A DNA stretch of 64,000 bases from Gemmatimonadota bacterium (GTDB taxonomy: Bacteria > Gemmatimonadota > Gemmatimonadetes > Longimicrobiales > Gaopeijiaceae): NCBI GenBank assembly GCA_028873815.1, contig JAPPNN010000035.1:1-64000 (forward strand), in the 5' to 3' direction. The notes beneath the pieces were generated by a model. The model made no database searches, had not been told where the DNA came from, and saw only the letters and a program-made list of their open reading frames with translations. The position numbers and the translations under genes are program-made. The stretch's first letter is position 1; every line of letters starts with the position of its first letter. Positions 1-9,356 of the stretch are shown here, one piece after another.

Positions 1-30
1 CTCACCTCTCGCGCCTCTCCTGGTTCAGGC

Positions 31-1011
31 TCATCTCCGTATTGGAAAAGACTTTCCCCGCGCGGCCGCCTGCCCGGCACGGGGCATCGCTTCCAGCGTC
101 GGTGCCGTGAACGACGCCACCACGCCCGGGATCGTCTCCGCCCGGCGGGCCGCATGACGGGCACGGCCGGGATCGGCGAAAGCCCCGAAGATCGCCGATC
201 CGCTTCCGGTCATGCGAGCGACCAGCGCGCCCTCCCCCTCCAGGAGTGCCCGCGCTTCAGCGAGAACGGGGAAGCGCGCAAACGCACCGGGCTCGAAGTC
301 GTTGGCCTGGAGAGCGGCGATGTCCTCCCATGCCCCCTCGGCGAGACCCCGCAGGCGCCTCGGAGCAGCCGGGAGGGACAGGTTGCGCGCGACTTCACGG
401 TAGGCATCGGCCGTTGAAATCCGGTCCCCCGGTATGATGATGGCCAGCGTGGCGGCGGGTGGAGGCGGTCGGGTCAGCAGGCGGTCTCCCCTGCCCCATG
501 CGAGCGCCGTCGGCGAGCCGGTGCAGAAGAAGGGCACGTCCGCTCCGATCGTGCCCCCGATTTCAAGGAGTTGGTCGGGCTCGAGCGGACGGCCGTGCAG
601 AGTGTTGAGCGCCACAAGAGTCCCGGCGGCGTCGGTGGAGGCCCCGCCGAGACCCGTGCCGGCGGGGATCGACTTGGTCAGGACGAGCGAGACCGCCGGT
701 GCGATCCGCGTGGCGCCATAGAACGCATGAGCCGCTGTCATGACGGTGTTGTCGTCCCGCCCCCGCAGTTCGGACACGATGTCGCCGAGGCCGGCCCCCG
801 TCTCTCCCGGCACGACGTGCAGCGCAATTCCGGGAGCTCCCGCCTGCGCCTCGATGCGATCGTACAGGCCGATCGCCTGGAACAGCGTCTCGATCTGATG
901 GTACCCGGTGTCCTCCCTCGCCAGGACGCACAGGAAGAGGTTCACCTTGGCCGGACAGGGGATCGAAACGCGGATCCGGGCGCCATCCTCGACCGACGGG
1001 TGCCGGGTCAC
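31..1011 (-). CDS. ispE: 4-diphosphocytidyl-2-C-methyl-D-erythritol kinase
   Basis: Protein VTRHPSVED..IPCPAKVNLFLCVLAREDTGYHQIETLFQAI and PAGTGLGGASTDAAGTLVALN (GHMP kinase motif). GTG start overlaps the upstream stop by 4 bp. Confidence 0.93.
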   Translation of the reverse strand: MTRHPSVEDGARIRVSIPCPAKVNLFLCVLAREDTGYHQIETLFQAIGLYDRIEAQAGAPGIALHVVPGETGAGLGDIVSELRGRDDNTVMTAAHAFYGATRIAPAVSLVLTKSIPAGTGLGGASTDAAGTLVALNTLHGRPLEPDQLLEIGGTIGADVPFFCTGSPTALAWGRGDRLLTRPPPPAATLAIIIPGDRISTADAYREVARNLSLPAAPRRLRGLAEGAWEDIAALQANDFEPGAFARFPVLAEARALLEGEGALVARMTGSGSAIFGAFADPGRARHAARRAETIPGVVASFTAPTLEAMPRAGQAAARGKSFPIRR

Positions 1012-2078
1012 CGGGGCGTTCCCCCGGCCGCGCCCACCTCCGGGGAGGCTCCGCTGGGCGATGCGCCCGCGGGACCCTCGCCGCGCCGGGTGAAGTCCCT
1101 GAAGGTGATGCCGATTCGCCGGGCGTACCACAGTCCGGCCAGGGTAATGGGGAAGAAGTTGACGAAATGCCATCCAACCGCGAAGCCGAGCGCGGCCTCT
1201 TCGGCGACGGCGTAGACCTCGACGAGCGCGACCGATGCCCCGAGTTGAAAGGTGCCGAGGTATCCGGGCGGGGCGGGCACCGCCACCGCAACAGCAATGG
1301 CCGCGTTCGTAAACAGGGCGGCGGCGAAGGGTAGATCGATGCCGAAGGCCGCAAACCCGATCCAGAACGAAAGCGACTGGATGATCCACACGGCGAAGCT
1401 CCACAACAGGGCCGGGACGATATGGCGCCAGCCCCGCATCGAAGCCAACCCGGCCACGATTCCCTGGAAGATCTCGTCGAAGCCGGCCGCCAGGCGGTGC
1501 GGCAGAATGCGCGTGGCGACGGCCCTGCAGAGACCCACGCTCCTCGTCGGAAACGCGACGACCGCCAGGGCGCCCACCAGGACAAGCCCGAGAACCAGCG
1601 TCACGCCCTGAATCCCGGCGACGAGCACTTCGGGCAGCGATTCGGCGGGGAAGGTGGCGCTCAGGACCGCGATCACCAGCAGCGCGAACACGGCCACGCC
1701 GTCGAGCAGTCGTTCGACGATGAGGGTGGCAAAGGCGGTGGCCGTGGACACCGGCTCCAGCCGACTGTAGGCGTACGCCCGCCCGAGCTCGCCGACCCGC
1801 CCCGACGGCAGAAGATTGTTCGCCATGAAGCCCACGCAGACCGCCGCGAAACGCGACCGGTAGGGGCTGTGGGGCTGTGCGGGAGCGAGCAGGAAGCGCC
1901 AGCGCGCCGCGCGGGCCGCGAAGCCGCCCATGGCCACCACGCAGGTCGCGAGGAGTTGGAACGGATTGGCGGAACGGATCGTGGCCCACACCTCCCCGAG
2001 GTCGGCGTCGCGAAACAGCCACCAGAGCAGGACCGCCACAACGGCCAGTCCCAGCAGCGTCTTCCAGTTCGGGCGCAT
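1008..2078 (-). CDS. flippase-like / lysylphosphatidylglycerol synthase transmembrane (UPF0104) family protein
   Basis: Multi-TM protein MRPNWKTLLGLAVVAVLLWWLFRDADLGEVWATI..RFAAVCVGFMANNLLPSGRVGELGRAYAYSR, a family-typical pattern. Confidence 0.85.
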   Translation of the reverse strand: MRPNWKTLLGLAVVAVLLWWLFRDADLGEVWATIRSANPFQLLATCVVAMGGFAARAARWRFLLAPAQPHSPYRSRFAAVCVGFMANNLLPSGRVGELGRAYAYSRLEPVSTATAFATLIVERLLDGVAVFALLVIAVLSATFPAESLPEVLVAGIQGVTLVLGLVLVGALAVVAFPTRSVGLCRAVATRILPHRLAAGFDEIFQGIVAGLASMRGWRHIVPALLWSFAVWIIQSLSFWIGFAAFGIDLPFAAALFTNAAIAVAVAVPAPPGYLGTFQLGASVALVEVYAVAEEAALGFAVGWHFVNFFPITLAGLWYARRIGITFRDFTRRGEGPAGASPSGASPEVGAAGGTPR

Positions 2079-2089
2079 GGATCGGGCTG

Positions 2090-2860
2090 CTAGAATCCCT
2101 TCGGCGGAACCCACGCGCCCGGGCTTGGCACACGGTCCGGCGCCCCGAGTACGATCGCCTTCATCTCCCGGACGGCGCGCTCGAGTCCCACCAGCACCGC
2201 ACGGGAAACCACGCTGTGACCGATGTTCAGCTCTTCGATATGCGGCAGGGCCGCCACCGGCACGACGTTTTCGTAGGTCAGGCCGTGCCCGGCGTGGATC
2301 GCCAGCCCGAGACCGTGGCCAAGCTCGGCCGCAGTGGCCAGGCGGGCGAGTTCGGCCGCCCTTTCGGCGTCGCGGCCGGCGTTGGCGTACTCTCCGGTGT
2401 GAAGCTCGACGGCGTGGGCCCCCAGCCCCGCCGAGTGCTCCAGAGCGTCCGGATCCGGATCGATGAAGAGAGATGTGCGGGTCCCGGCGGCCTCGAGGCG
2501 CCGCAGCGCGGCGGCCACGCCATCTCGAACCGAGGCCGACGCCAGGTTCAGACCGCCCTCCGTGGTTACCTCCTCGCGCTTTTCGGGCACCAGCGTCGCC
2601 TGCATCGGAGCAAGCTCCACCGCGATGTCGACCACCGGATCGGCGGCCGCAAGTTCGAAGTTGATGCCGGTTCGCACGGTTTCGGCCAGAAGCCGCACGT
2701 CGCGGTCGTTGATGTGGCGCCGGTCCTCACGCAGGTGGATGGTGATCCCGTCGGCCCCGCCGAGTTCGGCGAGAACGGCGGCGCGCACGGGATCGGGCTC
2801 GTCCGTTCGGCGTGCCTGACGGACCGTTGCGACGTGGTCGATGTTGATATAGAGCCTCAT
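2090..2860 (-). CDS. pdxJ: pyridoxine 5'-phosphate synthase
   Basis: [50 protein letters not shown] is characteristic of PdxJ. Confidence 0.96.
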   Translation of the reverse strand: MRLYINIDHVATVRQARRTDEPDPVRAAVLAELGGADGITIHLREDRRHINDRDVRLLAETVRTGINFELAAADPVVDIAVELAPMQATLVPEKREEVTTEGGLNLASASVRDGVAAALRRLEAAGTRTSLFIDPDPDALEHSAGLGAHAVELHTGEYANAGRDAERAAELARLATAAELGHGLGLAIHAGHGLTYENVVPVAALPHIEELNIGHSVVSRAVLVGLERAVREMKAIVLGAPDRVPSPGAWVPPKGF

Positions 2861-4158
2861 TGCGGGAATCCTCCGTGCGATTGATGTGCCTTGACGCGCA
2901 CCCCGTCGGTGGATCGGAGCCGGCCGATGAGCGCCGGCGGTGCGTTCGCGACAACCCGCACGACGCACCCGTCCTGACTGCGTGACAGCACTTCGCCCTC
3001 GTGATACAACGCGGCCAGGGTCCTGCCCTCTCCGGCGGGCATTTCCACGTCCACGGTCTGCATTCGCGCCCGGATCCTGGCCCGGAGCTCACGGCGGAGC
3101 GGCTCCAGGGTGGCGGGTCTGACCGCGGACGCGAACAGCGCACACCGGCTGTCGGGAGCGTTGACGCGCTTGCGCAGAGCCAGCAGGTCGTCGCTCCCGA
3201 GCAGGTCGATCTTGTTGAACACCACGATGCGCGGACGCTGGCGCAGGTCGAGCTCCTCCAGAACGTCACGCACAACCTGCCTCTGGCCGTCCATGTGGGG
3301 ATGCGAGGCGTCGATGACATGGAGCAGCACGTCCGCCTCGGCGGCTTCCTCCAGGGTCGACCGGAAGGACGCGATCAGATGATGGGGGAGCTTGCGTATG
3401 AACCCCACCGTATCGGTGACCAGAACCTCGTGCCCTTCGCCGACATCGACGAGGCGCGTGGATGCGTCCAGCGTAGCGAAGAGCCTGTCCTCGACCCGCT
3501 GCTTCGAACCGGACAGCGCTTGCAGCAGGGAGGACTTCCCCGCGTTCGTGTACCCGACCAGCGCGGCCCGGAAGCTCCCCTCCCGCCGCTTTCGCCGTAC
3601 GGCCTCGGCGCGCGCCACCCCGCGCAACTTGCGGCGGAGTTCGGCAATCCGGGTACCGATCAGCCTGCGGTCGGTTTCCAGCTGCGTCTCGCCGGGACCG
3701 CGCAGTCCGATCCCGCCGCGGATGCGGGAGAGGTGAATCCACATCCGGCGGAGCCTGGGCAGGAGATACTGCAACTGGGCCAGCTCCACCTGCATGCGTG
3801 CCTCGTGTGTCCTGGCCCGGGTCGCGAAGATGTCGAGGATGAGCTCGGCGCGATCCATGACCCGGACACCGCACAACTCCTCCAGGTTCTTGCCCTGGGC
3901 GGGCGTCAGTTCATCGTCGAAGATGATCAGATTGGCGTCCTGCTCGCGAACCAGCTCCGACAGTTCGGCGGCCTTGCCCCGTCCGAGGTAGTAGCGTGCT
4001 CCGGGCGCCCGGCGGCGCTGTACGAGTTCGCCCACGATCACGCCACCGGCCGTGTCGGTCAGCCTTCCCAGTTCGGCGAGATGCTCCCTCGCGTTCTCAG
4101 CGCATTCGGTGTCTCCGGGCGTCCCCACGAGGATCGCGCGGTCGACGGGCGTCCGCAT
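2857..4158 (-). CDS. hflX: GTPase HflX
   Basis: [37 protein letters not shown] and [26 protein letters not shown] motifs. Confidence 0.96.
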   Translation of the reverse strand: MRTPVDRAILVGTPGDTECAENAREHLAELGRLTDTAGGVIVGELVQRRRAPGARYYLGRGKAAELSELVREQDANLIIFDDELTPAQGKNLEELCGVRVMDRAELILDIFATRARTHEARMQVELAQLQYLLPRLRRMWIHLSRIRGGIGLRGPGETQLETDRRLIGTRIAELRRKLRGVARAEAVRRKRREGSFRAALVGYTNAGKSSLLQALSGSKQRVEDRLFATLDASTRLVDVGEGHEVLVTDTVGFIRKLPHHLIASFRSTLEEAAEADVLLHVIDASHPHMDGQRQVVRDVLEELDLRQRPRIVVFNKIDLLGSDDLLALRKRVNAPDSRCALFASAVRPATLEPLRRELRARIRARMQTVDVEMPAGEGRTLAALYHEGEVLSRSQDGCVVRVVANAPPALIGRLRSTDGVRVKAHQSHGGFPQ

Positions 4159-4185
4159 GTCCAGCAGTTGGGTTGGAATCGGTCG

Positions 4186-5553
4186 CTATCTCCTCTTTTT
4201 CCGCCATTCGGCAAGCCGCCTGTCCAGGTCGGCTTCCCAACCCTTGTCACCGGGGTTGTAGAACCGCTCGCCAATCAGACCCTCCGGCAGGTATTGCTGA
4301 CGAGACACGCCGCCCGGCTGTTCCGGATCGTAAAGATACCCTTCTCCGTGGCCAAGGTCCTTCATGAGCCTGGTGGGGGCGTTGCGCAGGTGCATCGGCA
4401 CGGCCTCGCCCGGCGTCTCCCGCGCACGCGACAGCGCCCGGCCCCATCCCTTGTAGAGCCGGTTGGACTTCGGACTGCCGGCCAGGTAGACGGTGGCCTG
4501 GGCGAGGGCCAGCTCCCCCTCCGGCGAGCCCAGAAACCGGTACGCGTCGCGGCAAGCCATCGCCACGGCAAGTGCAGAGGGATTGGCGAGACCGATGTCC
4601 TCGCTGGCCATCCGCACCAGTCGCCGGGCGATGTACAGTGGATCCTCGCCGGCATCGAGCATCCGTCCCAGCCAGTAGAGCGCGGCGTCCGGATCCCCGC
4701 CTCGCACCGATTTGTGAAGCGCCGAGATGTGATCGTAGTGCTGGTCCCCGGACTTGTCGTAGACCGCGAAGCGGTGTTGTATCGCGGCCTCGACGGCCTC
4801 CGTGGACAGCGTGCCGCCCGTCCCGCAGGCCACCGCCGCGCGCTCAAGGATGCCCAGGGCGCGCCTTGCATCGCCGTCCGCAACGTCGGCGATGCGCCGG
4901 ACGACTTCTTCGGACACCACGAGCTCCGCCGCGCCGAGCCCCCGCTCCCGGTCGTCGAGGGCGTCGTGAAGGACGTGCGCGAGCTCATCCCGCGACAGCG
5001 GGCCGAGTACCACGACCGGTGCCCGGGAGAGGAGGGGCCGAACCACTTCGAAACTCGGATTCTCGGTCGTGGCCCCGATCAGGGTGACGACGCCCGCTTC
5101 GACCACCGGAAGGAACGCGTCCTGCTGAGCCTTGTTGAACCGGTGGATCTCGTCGCAGAAGAGGATTGTCGCGCGGCCGCTCGCCGAGCGTCGGGCGCGT
5201 GCCTCGGCAATGATCTCGCGTACCCGCGCGACGCCCTCGGTCACCGCACTGAAGGACACGAATGCGGCTTCGGCGGACGCCGCGACCAGTCTCGCCAGCG
5301 TCGTCTTTCCCGAGCCTGGCGGACCCCAGAGGATGAAGCTGCCGATCTGCCCGCTGTCGATCATGATCCGGATCGAACCCCCCGGCCCGACGACCGCCTC
5401 CTGGCCGCGGAACTCGGCCAGCGTGCGTGGCCGCATGCGCGAAGCCAGCGGCGCAGATCGGCCCGCCTCGGCTCGACCGGTGTCGTCCGGCTGCCCACCC
5501 GGCACGCGCCCGGGGGTCGAAGCGTCCGGAAAAAGATCGAACGTCTTGCCCAT
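4186..5553 (-). CDS. rarA: replication-associated recombination protein A (AAA+ ATPase, MgsA/RarA)
   Basis: [35 protein letters not shown] and [21 protein letters not shown]. Start placed at [10 protein letters not shown] with an ATGA overlap with cca. Confidence 0.94.
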   Translation of the reverse strand: MGKTFDLFPDASTPGRVPGGQPDDTGRAEAGRSAPLASRMRPRTLAEFRGQEAVVGPGGSIRIMIDSGQIGSFILWGPPGSGKTTLARLVAASAEAAFVSFSAVTEGVARVREIIAEARARRSASGRATILFCDEIHRFNKAQQDAFLPVVEAGVVTLIGATTENPSFEVVRPLLSRAPVVVLGPLSRDELAHVLHDALDDRERGLGAAELVVSEEVVRRIADVADGDARRALGILERAAVACGTGGTLSTEAVEAAIQHRFAVYDKSGDQHYDHISALHKSVRGGDPDAALYWLGRMLDAGEDPLYIARRLVRMASEDIGLANPSALAVAMACRDAYRFLGSPEGELALAQATVYLAGSPKSNRLYKGWGRALSRARETPGEAVPMHLRNAPTRLMKDLGHGEGYLYDPEQPGGVSRQQYLPEGLIGERFYNPGDKGWEADLDRRLAEWRKKRR

Positions 5554-6806
5554 CAGGCGCCTCCGGCCGGCCCCAGGCGTTCTGCCATCTCGATCAGCCT
5601 CGCGCGATCGTTCGGCACGGAGTCCTCCCACACCGCCTCCAGCAGGCGGCGCAGCACCCTCCCAATGTCGGGACCCGGCCTCCAGCCCAGGGCGACAAGG
5701 TCCCGTCCGGCGACGGCCAACTCCCGAGTCGACAGAGGTACCGCCTGGTCGACATCTCGTTCGATGGCAGCGATTGCAAGTTCGGCCCCCGCCTCCCGGT
5801 CCGCGCCGGCGCGCCACACCCGGAAGACGTGGCGAAGCGCCGCTTTGCCCGTTTGGGCCATCCATCGCCTCCGAGCCGCGGCGTCATCTGCCACCCCTTG
5901 TGGCGGTCGCAGCCCTCCACTGAACGTCGACCGAATCCGCTCCACATCGCTGTTGGAGAAGCGGAGGCGCACCAGCAGGCTGGACACCGCCGGCAAGGGA
6001 GCGGCGACGCCCAGGCCATGGAGCAACAGCATGGCCAGGCGCTCGGCCGGATGGTCCCTCGGTACGGCGTCCACGGCGGCCAGGGCATCGTCGGCAAAAG
6101 GTCTGCCGATTTCCGGGAATACGTGCGCCATGGCCCCGCAACGCTGGTACAACTCCAGCGCCCGCGACGTACGCGGTCCGGCCAGAACCTTCATCAACTC
6201 CTCGCGTATGCGTTCGACCGAGAGCTTCGCTATCCCAGGTGCGGCTTCGATCATTCCCGCCCAAGTCTCGGGCTCGACTTCGAATCCCAGCGCTCCGGCA
6301 AAGCGCAACCCCCGGAGCACACGCAGATAGTCCTCGCGAAACCGCTCCGACGGGATGCCCACCGCCCGCAGCATCCCTCTTTCAAGATCGTTCTGGCCAC
6401 CGTGGGGGTCGTACAGCCTTCGCTCTCCGGGGTGCCAGGCCATGGCGTTCACGGTGAAATCCCGGCGTGCGAGGTCGTCCTGCAGGCTTTCCGCGAAGGC
6501 AACGACCGCCTTGCGCCCGTAGGTGATCACGTCGTGCCGGAAGGTGGTGACCTCGTACATGACACCGTCGCTGCCGAAGACTCCGACGGTCCCGTATTCC
6601 ATGCCCAGCGGCACCGTGCGGGGGAAGAGCCGCCGCACCTGTCCGGGGTGCGCGCGGGTCGCCAGATCCCAGTCCTCGCGCTCCCCCGGACTGCCACGGA
6701 CCGCATCCCTGACGGCACCTCCCACCGTCCACGTCTCGAACCCGGCGCTCTCCAGGTGGTCGACCATTTCGCAAACGGCGCGGGGAACCTCGATTCGCAT
6801 GCTCAT
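5553..6806 (-). CDS. cca: CCA tRNA nucleotidyltransferase
   Basis: VGGAVRDAVRGSPGEREDWDLATRAHP, DFTVNAMAWHP and DYLRVLRGLRFAGALGFEVEPET motifs. Confidence 0.94.
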   Translation of the reverse strand: MSMRIEVPRAVCEMVDHLESAGFETWTVGGAVRDAVRGSPGEREDWDLATRAHPGQVRRLFPRTVPLGMEYGTVGVFGSDGVMYEVTTFRHDVITYGRKAVVAFAESLQDDLARRDFTVNAMAWHPGERRLYDPHGGQNDLERGMLRAVGIPSERFREDYLRVLRGLRFAGALGFEVEPETWAGMIEAAPGIAKLSVERIREELMKVLAGPRTSRALELYQRCGAMAHVFPEIGRPFADDALAAVDAVPRDHPAERLAMLLLHGLGVAAPLPAVSSLLVRLRFSNSDVERIRSTFSGGLRPPQGVADDAAARRRWMAQTGKAALRHVFRVWRAGADREAGAELAIAAIERDVDQAVPLSTRELAVAGRDLVALGWRPGPDIGRVLRRLLEAVWEDSVPNDRARLIEMAERLGPAGGA

Positions 6807-6867
6807 TCGCCCAGCCGGCTCTCGGTGCTCGGGCCGCTCTATCCACGGACCGTTGGAGTCCGGGAAC

Positions 6868-7635
6868 TCACCCGACGAGCACCGCTCCTCCGTTGACGTT
6901 CAGAATCTCGCCTGTAATGTGGCGCGCCAGCGGCGAGCACAGAAGCACGATCGGCCCGGCCACATCCTCTGCCGTTGCAACCCTGCCGATCGGAATGTCG
7001 GCCTCGATCCTGGCGCGGTCCTCACTGCCCAGCGCGTCCTGTGACATCTCGGTGTCGATCCAGCCGGGCGCCACCGCGTTGACCGTGATGGCCCTGCCGC
7101 CGACCTCCACGCAGAGCCCCTTCACCATCGAGATCATCGCGCCTTTCGTGGCGGCGTAGTCGGCGTGGTAGGCTTCACCGCGCTGTCCGGCGGTCGAACT
7201 CACCAGGATCACGCGTCCGTCGCTGCTCATGCGGCGGAGCGCCTCGCGCGTCGTGAAGAAGATCGAGTCGAGATTGACGGCGATCGTGCGTTGCCAGCGC
7301 GCATCGTCCATCTCTGCCAGGGGCACGTCAGCGACCGGCCAGATGCCGGCATTGCCGACAAAGATGTCGAGGCTGCCGAACTCGCGGTCCACCCGGCTGA
7401 AGAGGCGGTCCACGGCAGCGCGGTCGGCGAGGTCACCGCCTTCTGCCCAGCTGTTGACGCCCATTGCCCGGGCTTCGTTCACCACCCGGTCCGCTTCGGC
7501 ACTGCGGCTGTGGTATGAGATCCCCACGTCGGCGCCCGCCTCCGCAAGCAACCGGACCGTCGCGGCCCCGACTCCCCGTGAGCCGCCGGTTACCAGCGCC
7601 CGCTTCCCGGTCAATATCAAATCGAGTGCGTTCAA
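6868..7635 (-). CDS. SDR-family oxidoreductase (3-oxoacyl-ACP reductase-like)
   Basis: GKRALVTGGSRGVGAATVRLLAEAGADV, YHADYAATKGA and a C-terminal LNVNGGAVLVG. Probable TTG start overlapping the upstream stop. Confidence 0.9.
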   Translation of the reverse strand: MNALDLILTGKRALVTGGSRGVGAATVRLLAEAGADVGISYHSRSAEADRVVNEARAMGVNSWAEGGDLADRAAVDRLFSRVDREFGSLDIFVGNAGIWPVADVPLAEMDDARWQRTIAVNLDSIFFTTREALRRMSSDGRVILVSSTAGQRGEAYHADYAATKGAMISMVKGLCVEVGGRAITVNAVAPGWIDTEMSQDALGSEDRARIEADIPIGRVATAEDVAGPIVLLCSPLARHITGEILNVNGGAVLVG

Positions 7636-8258
7636 TCGCTCAACCGTCCTTCGGAATCCAACGCGTCTTCGGTGAGTTCGGCCACGTCGCCGAAAAGAGA
7701 TTCTTCCACATAACGGCAAACGATGTGCCCGATCGCAAGGTGCACCTCCTGTGCCCGGGAAACTCGCTCCGTCGGCAGGAGTACGGCAACGTCGACCAGG
7801 GATTTCAGTTGGCCGCCGCTACCCGCCAGAAGGCCGACGATGGTCATGCCCCTGTGCCTCGCCTGGGCGGTGGCCTTGACCAGGTTGGCCGAATCTCCGG
7901 ACGTCGAGTGAATGACCAGGAGATCGCCGGGTCTGCCCAACGCCGCGACCTGGCGCGCGAACACCTCGTCATACCCGCGGTCGTTGGCGCAGGCGGTCAG
8001 AACGGACGTGTCGGTCGTCAACGCCAGCGCAGGCAGCGCCGGCCTTGACCACGCCAGGCGCACCACGTACTCCGCGGCGAGATGCTGGGCGTCAGCCGCC
8101 GATCCCCCATTGCCACAGAACATCAGCTTGTTGCCACCGGCGATGGTTGCCAGCGCGCGCGTGGCGTATTCCGTGATTTCCGGGCGCAGCGTTTCCGCTA
8201 CAAGCCCGGCAACCGTCGCAAGTTCCGACAGACCGGAACGTATGCCCATGCTACCCAT
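7632..8258 (-). CDS. SIS-domain protein, phosphoheptose isomerase-like (GmhA family)
   Basis: MFCGNGGSAADAQHLAAEYVVRL and IVGLLAGSGGQLKSLVDVAVLLPTERVSRAQEVHLAIGHIVC. Confidence 0.9.
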   Translation of the reverse strand: MGSMGIRSGLSELATVAGLVAETLRPEITEYATRALATIAGGNKLMFCGNGGSAADAQHLAAEYVVRLAWSRPALPALALTTDTSVLTACANDRGYDEVFARQVAALGRPGDLLVIHSTSGDSANLVKATAQARHRGMTIVGLLAGSGGQLKSLVDVAVLLPTERVSRAQEVHLAIGHIVCRYVEESLFGDVAELTEDALDSEGRLSD

Positions 8259-9054
8259 CGACCCAACCTCCCATTTGATGCTTGAACGGCTCCGGGATCC
8301 GCAGCGGCGGCACCGCGTGCGGGGACTCCCCCCGGAACAGCCGCGCCGGGTTCTCCTGCGCCAGCAACCGCAGCTGTTCCTCGCAATCCCACTGCTTCAG
8401 CACCTCTACGCCTCGGCTCAAGTAGAAGGTGTACTCCGGGCGGCCGTGGAAATCGGAGGACAGATAGTCGAGCAAGCCCTCGCTCAACATCCTCATAATC
8501 CGAGCCGTCGGCCCTCGTCCGTACTGTCCTGCAAGGGAGCCGTAATTCCCCTGCAGCCAGGCGCCTGCTTCCTTCCAGGCACGCGCGGCAAGCAGCCCGC
8601 TGCCGAGTCCCCGGTAGCGCTCCGGGTGGGCGACCACCGGTACCCAGCCCGAGGCCACCAGCTTCCCCAGGATCTCGGGACCGTTGCCGGGTGCGCGGAA
8701 GCCGGGCCACTCCACGAGCACGAAGCGCGTGCCGCCGAGACGAGTTCTGCGATCGGACAGATCGGGATCCGGAATGTCCAGACGCACCTCGAGTCCACGG
8801 CGGAAGTCAAGTTGCGGGAAAGCTTCGCGTGCGGCGTCTCGTATCCTTCGCCAGCGCTCGTCGTGGTAGGCCATCAGGTCGCCCAACAGAGGTGAACCCA
8901 GCGAGGAAGCCAGGAAATGCGGGGTCGTGATGATCCGGACGACCCCCGCCCTGACCATTCGCTCCACGGAGTGCAGGGCGTCGGCCACGCTGCGCGAACC
9001 GTCGTCGACCCCCGGGACGAGATGGTTGTGAAAGTCCGAGTAGCCCCCGGTCAT
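8251..9054 (-). CDS. PHP-fold tyrosine-protein phosphatase (CpsB/CapC/YwqE family)
   Basis: DFHNHLVPGVDDGSRSVADALHSVERM..IITTPHF, PVVAHPERYRGL and LDYLSSDFHG metal-ligand motifs. Confidence 0.9.
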   Translation of the reverse strand: MTGGYSDFHNHLVPGVDDGSRSVADALHSVERMVRAGVVRIITTPHFLASSLGSPLLGDLMAYHDERWRRIRDAAREAFPQLDFRRGLEVRLDIPDPDLSDRRTRLGGTRFVLVEWPGFRAPGNGPEILGKLVASGWVPVVAHPERYRGLGSGLLAARAWKEAGAWLQGNYGSLAGQYGRGPTARIMRMLSEGLLDYLSSDFHGRPEYTFYLSRGVEVLKQWDCEEQLRLLAQENPARLFRGESPHAVPPLRIPEPFKHQMGGWVDG

Positions 9055-9356
9055 CTCCCCTTCCCAGCGCCCCAGGCGCGCACCACCCGCTCGGCCACAT
9101 CCCGCAAAGTCCCAAGATCTTCCTCTTCCTCCACCGCCCAGAGACAAGCGTACGTGATGTACGCGTCCGCCGCCAGCAGAGCGTATGCGGCCCTGCGGTC
9201 ATGGTCATCGCCACACGCCGACAGCGCTTCTTCCGCGGCGTTGACAAGCGCAGCCAGGGAAACCGCGGCATCGGCGCGCAAGCCGAGCTGAAATGCGGCC
9301 GGCACCCTTCGCTCGCGCTGCGAAACCCACTCCGCAATGGTCATGGCACCGCTCAT
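9051..9356 (-). CDS. hypothetical protein, ~101 aa
   Basis: ORF with 4-bp overlaps to both neighbours (alaS upstream, PHP gene downstream). No family recognised. Confidence 0.7.
   Translation of the reverse strand: MSGAMTIAEWVSQRERRVPAAFQLGLRADAAVSLAALVNAAEEALSACGDDHDRRAAYALLAADAYITYACLWAVEEEEDLGTLRDVAERVVRAWGAGKGR

Noticed and set aside
3001-6330. 1109-aa plus-strand ORF antisense to hflX, rarA and cca
   Set aside because: Shadow ORF from high-GC codon bias. The opposite strand encodes three unmistakable protein families, and the ORF product is Arg/Gly/Pro-rich with no motif.
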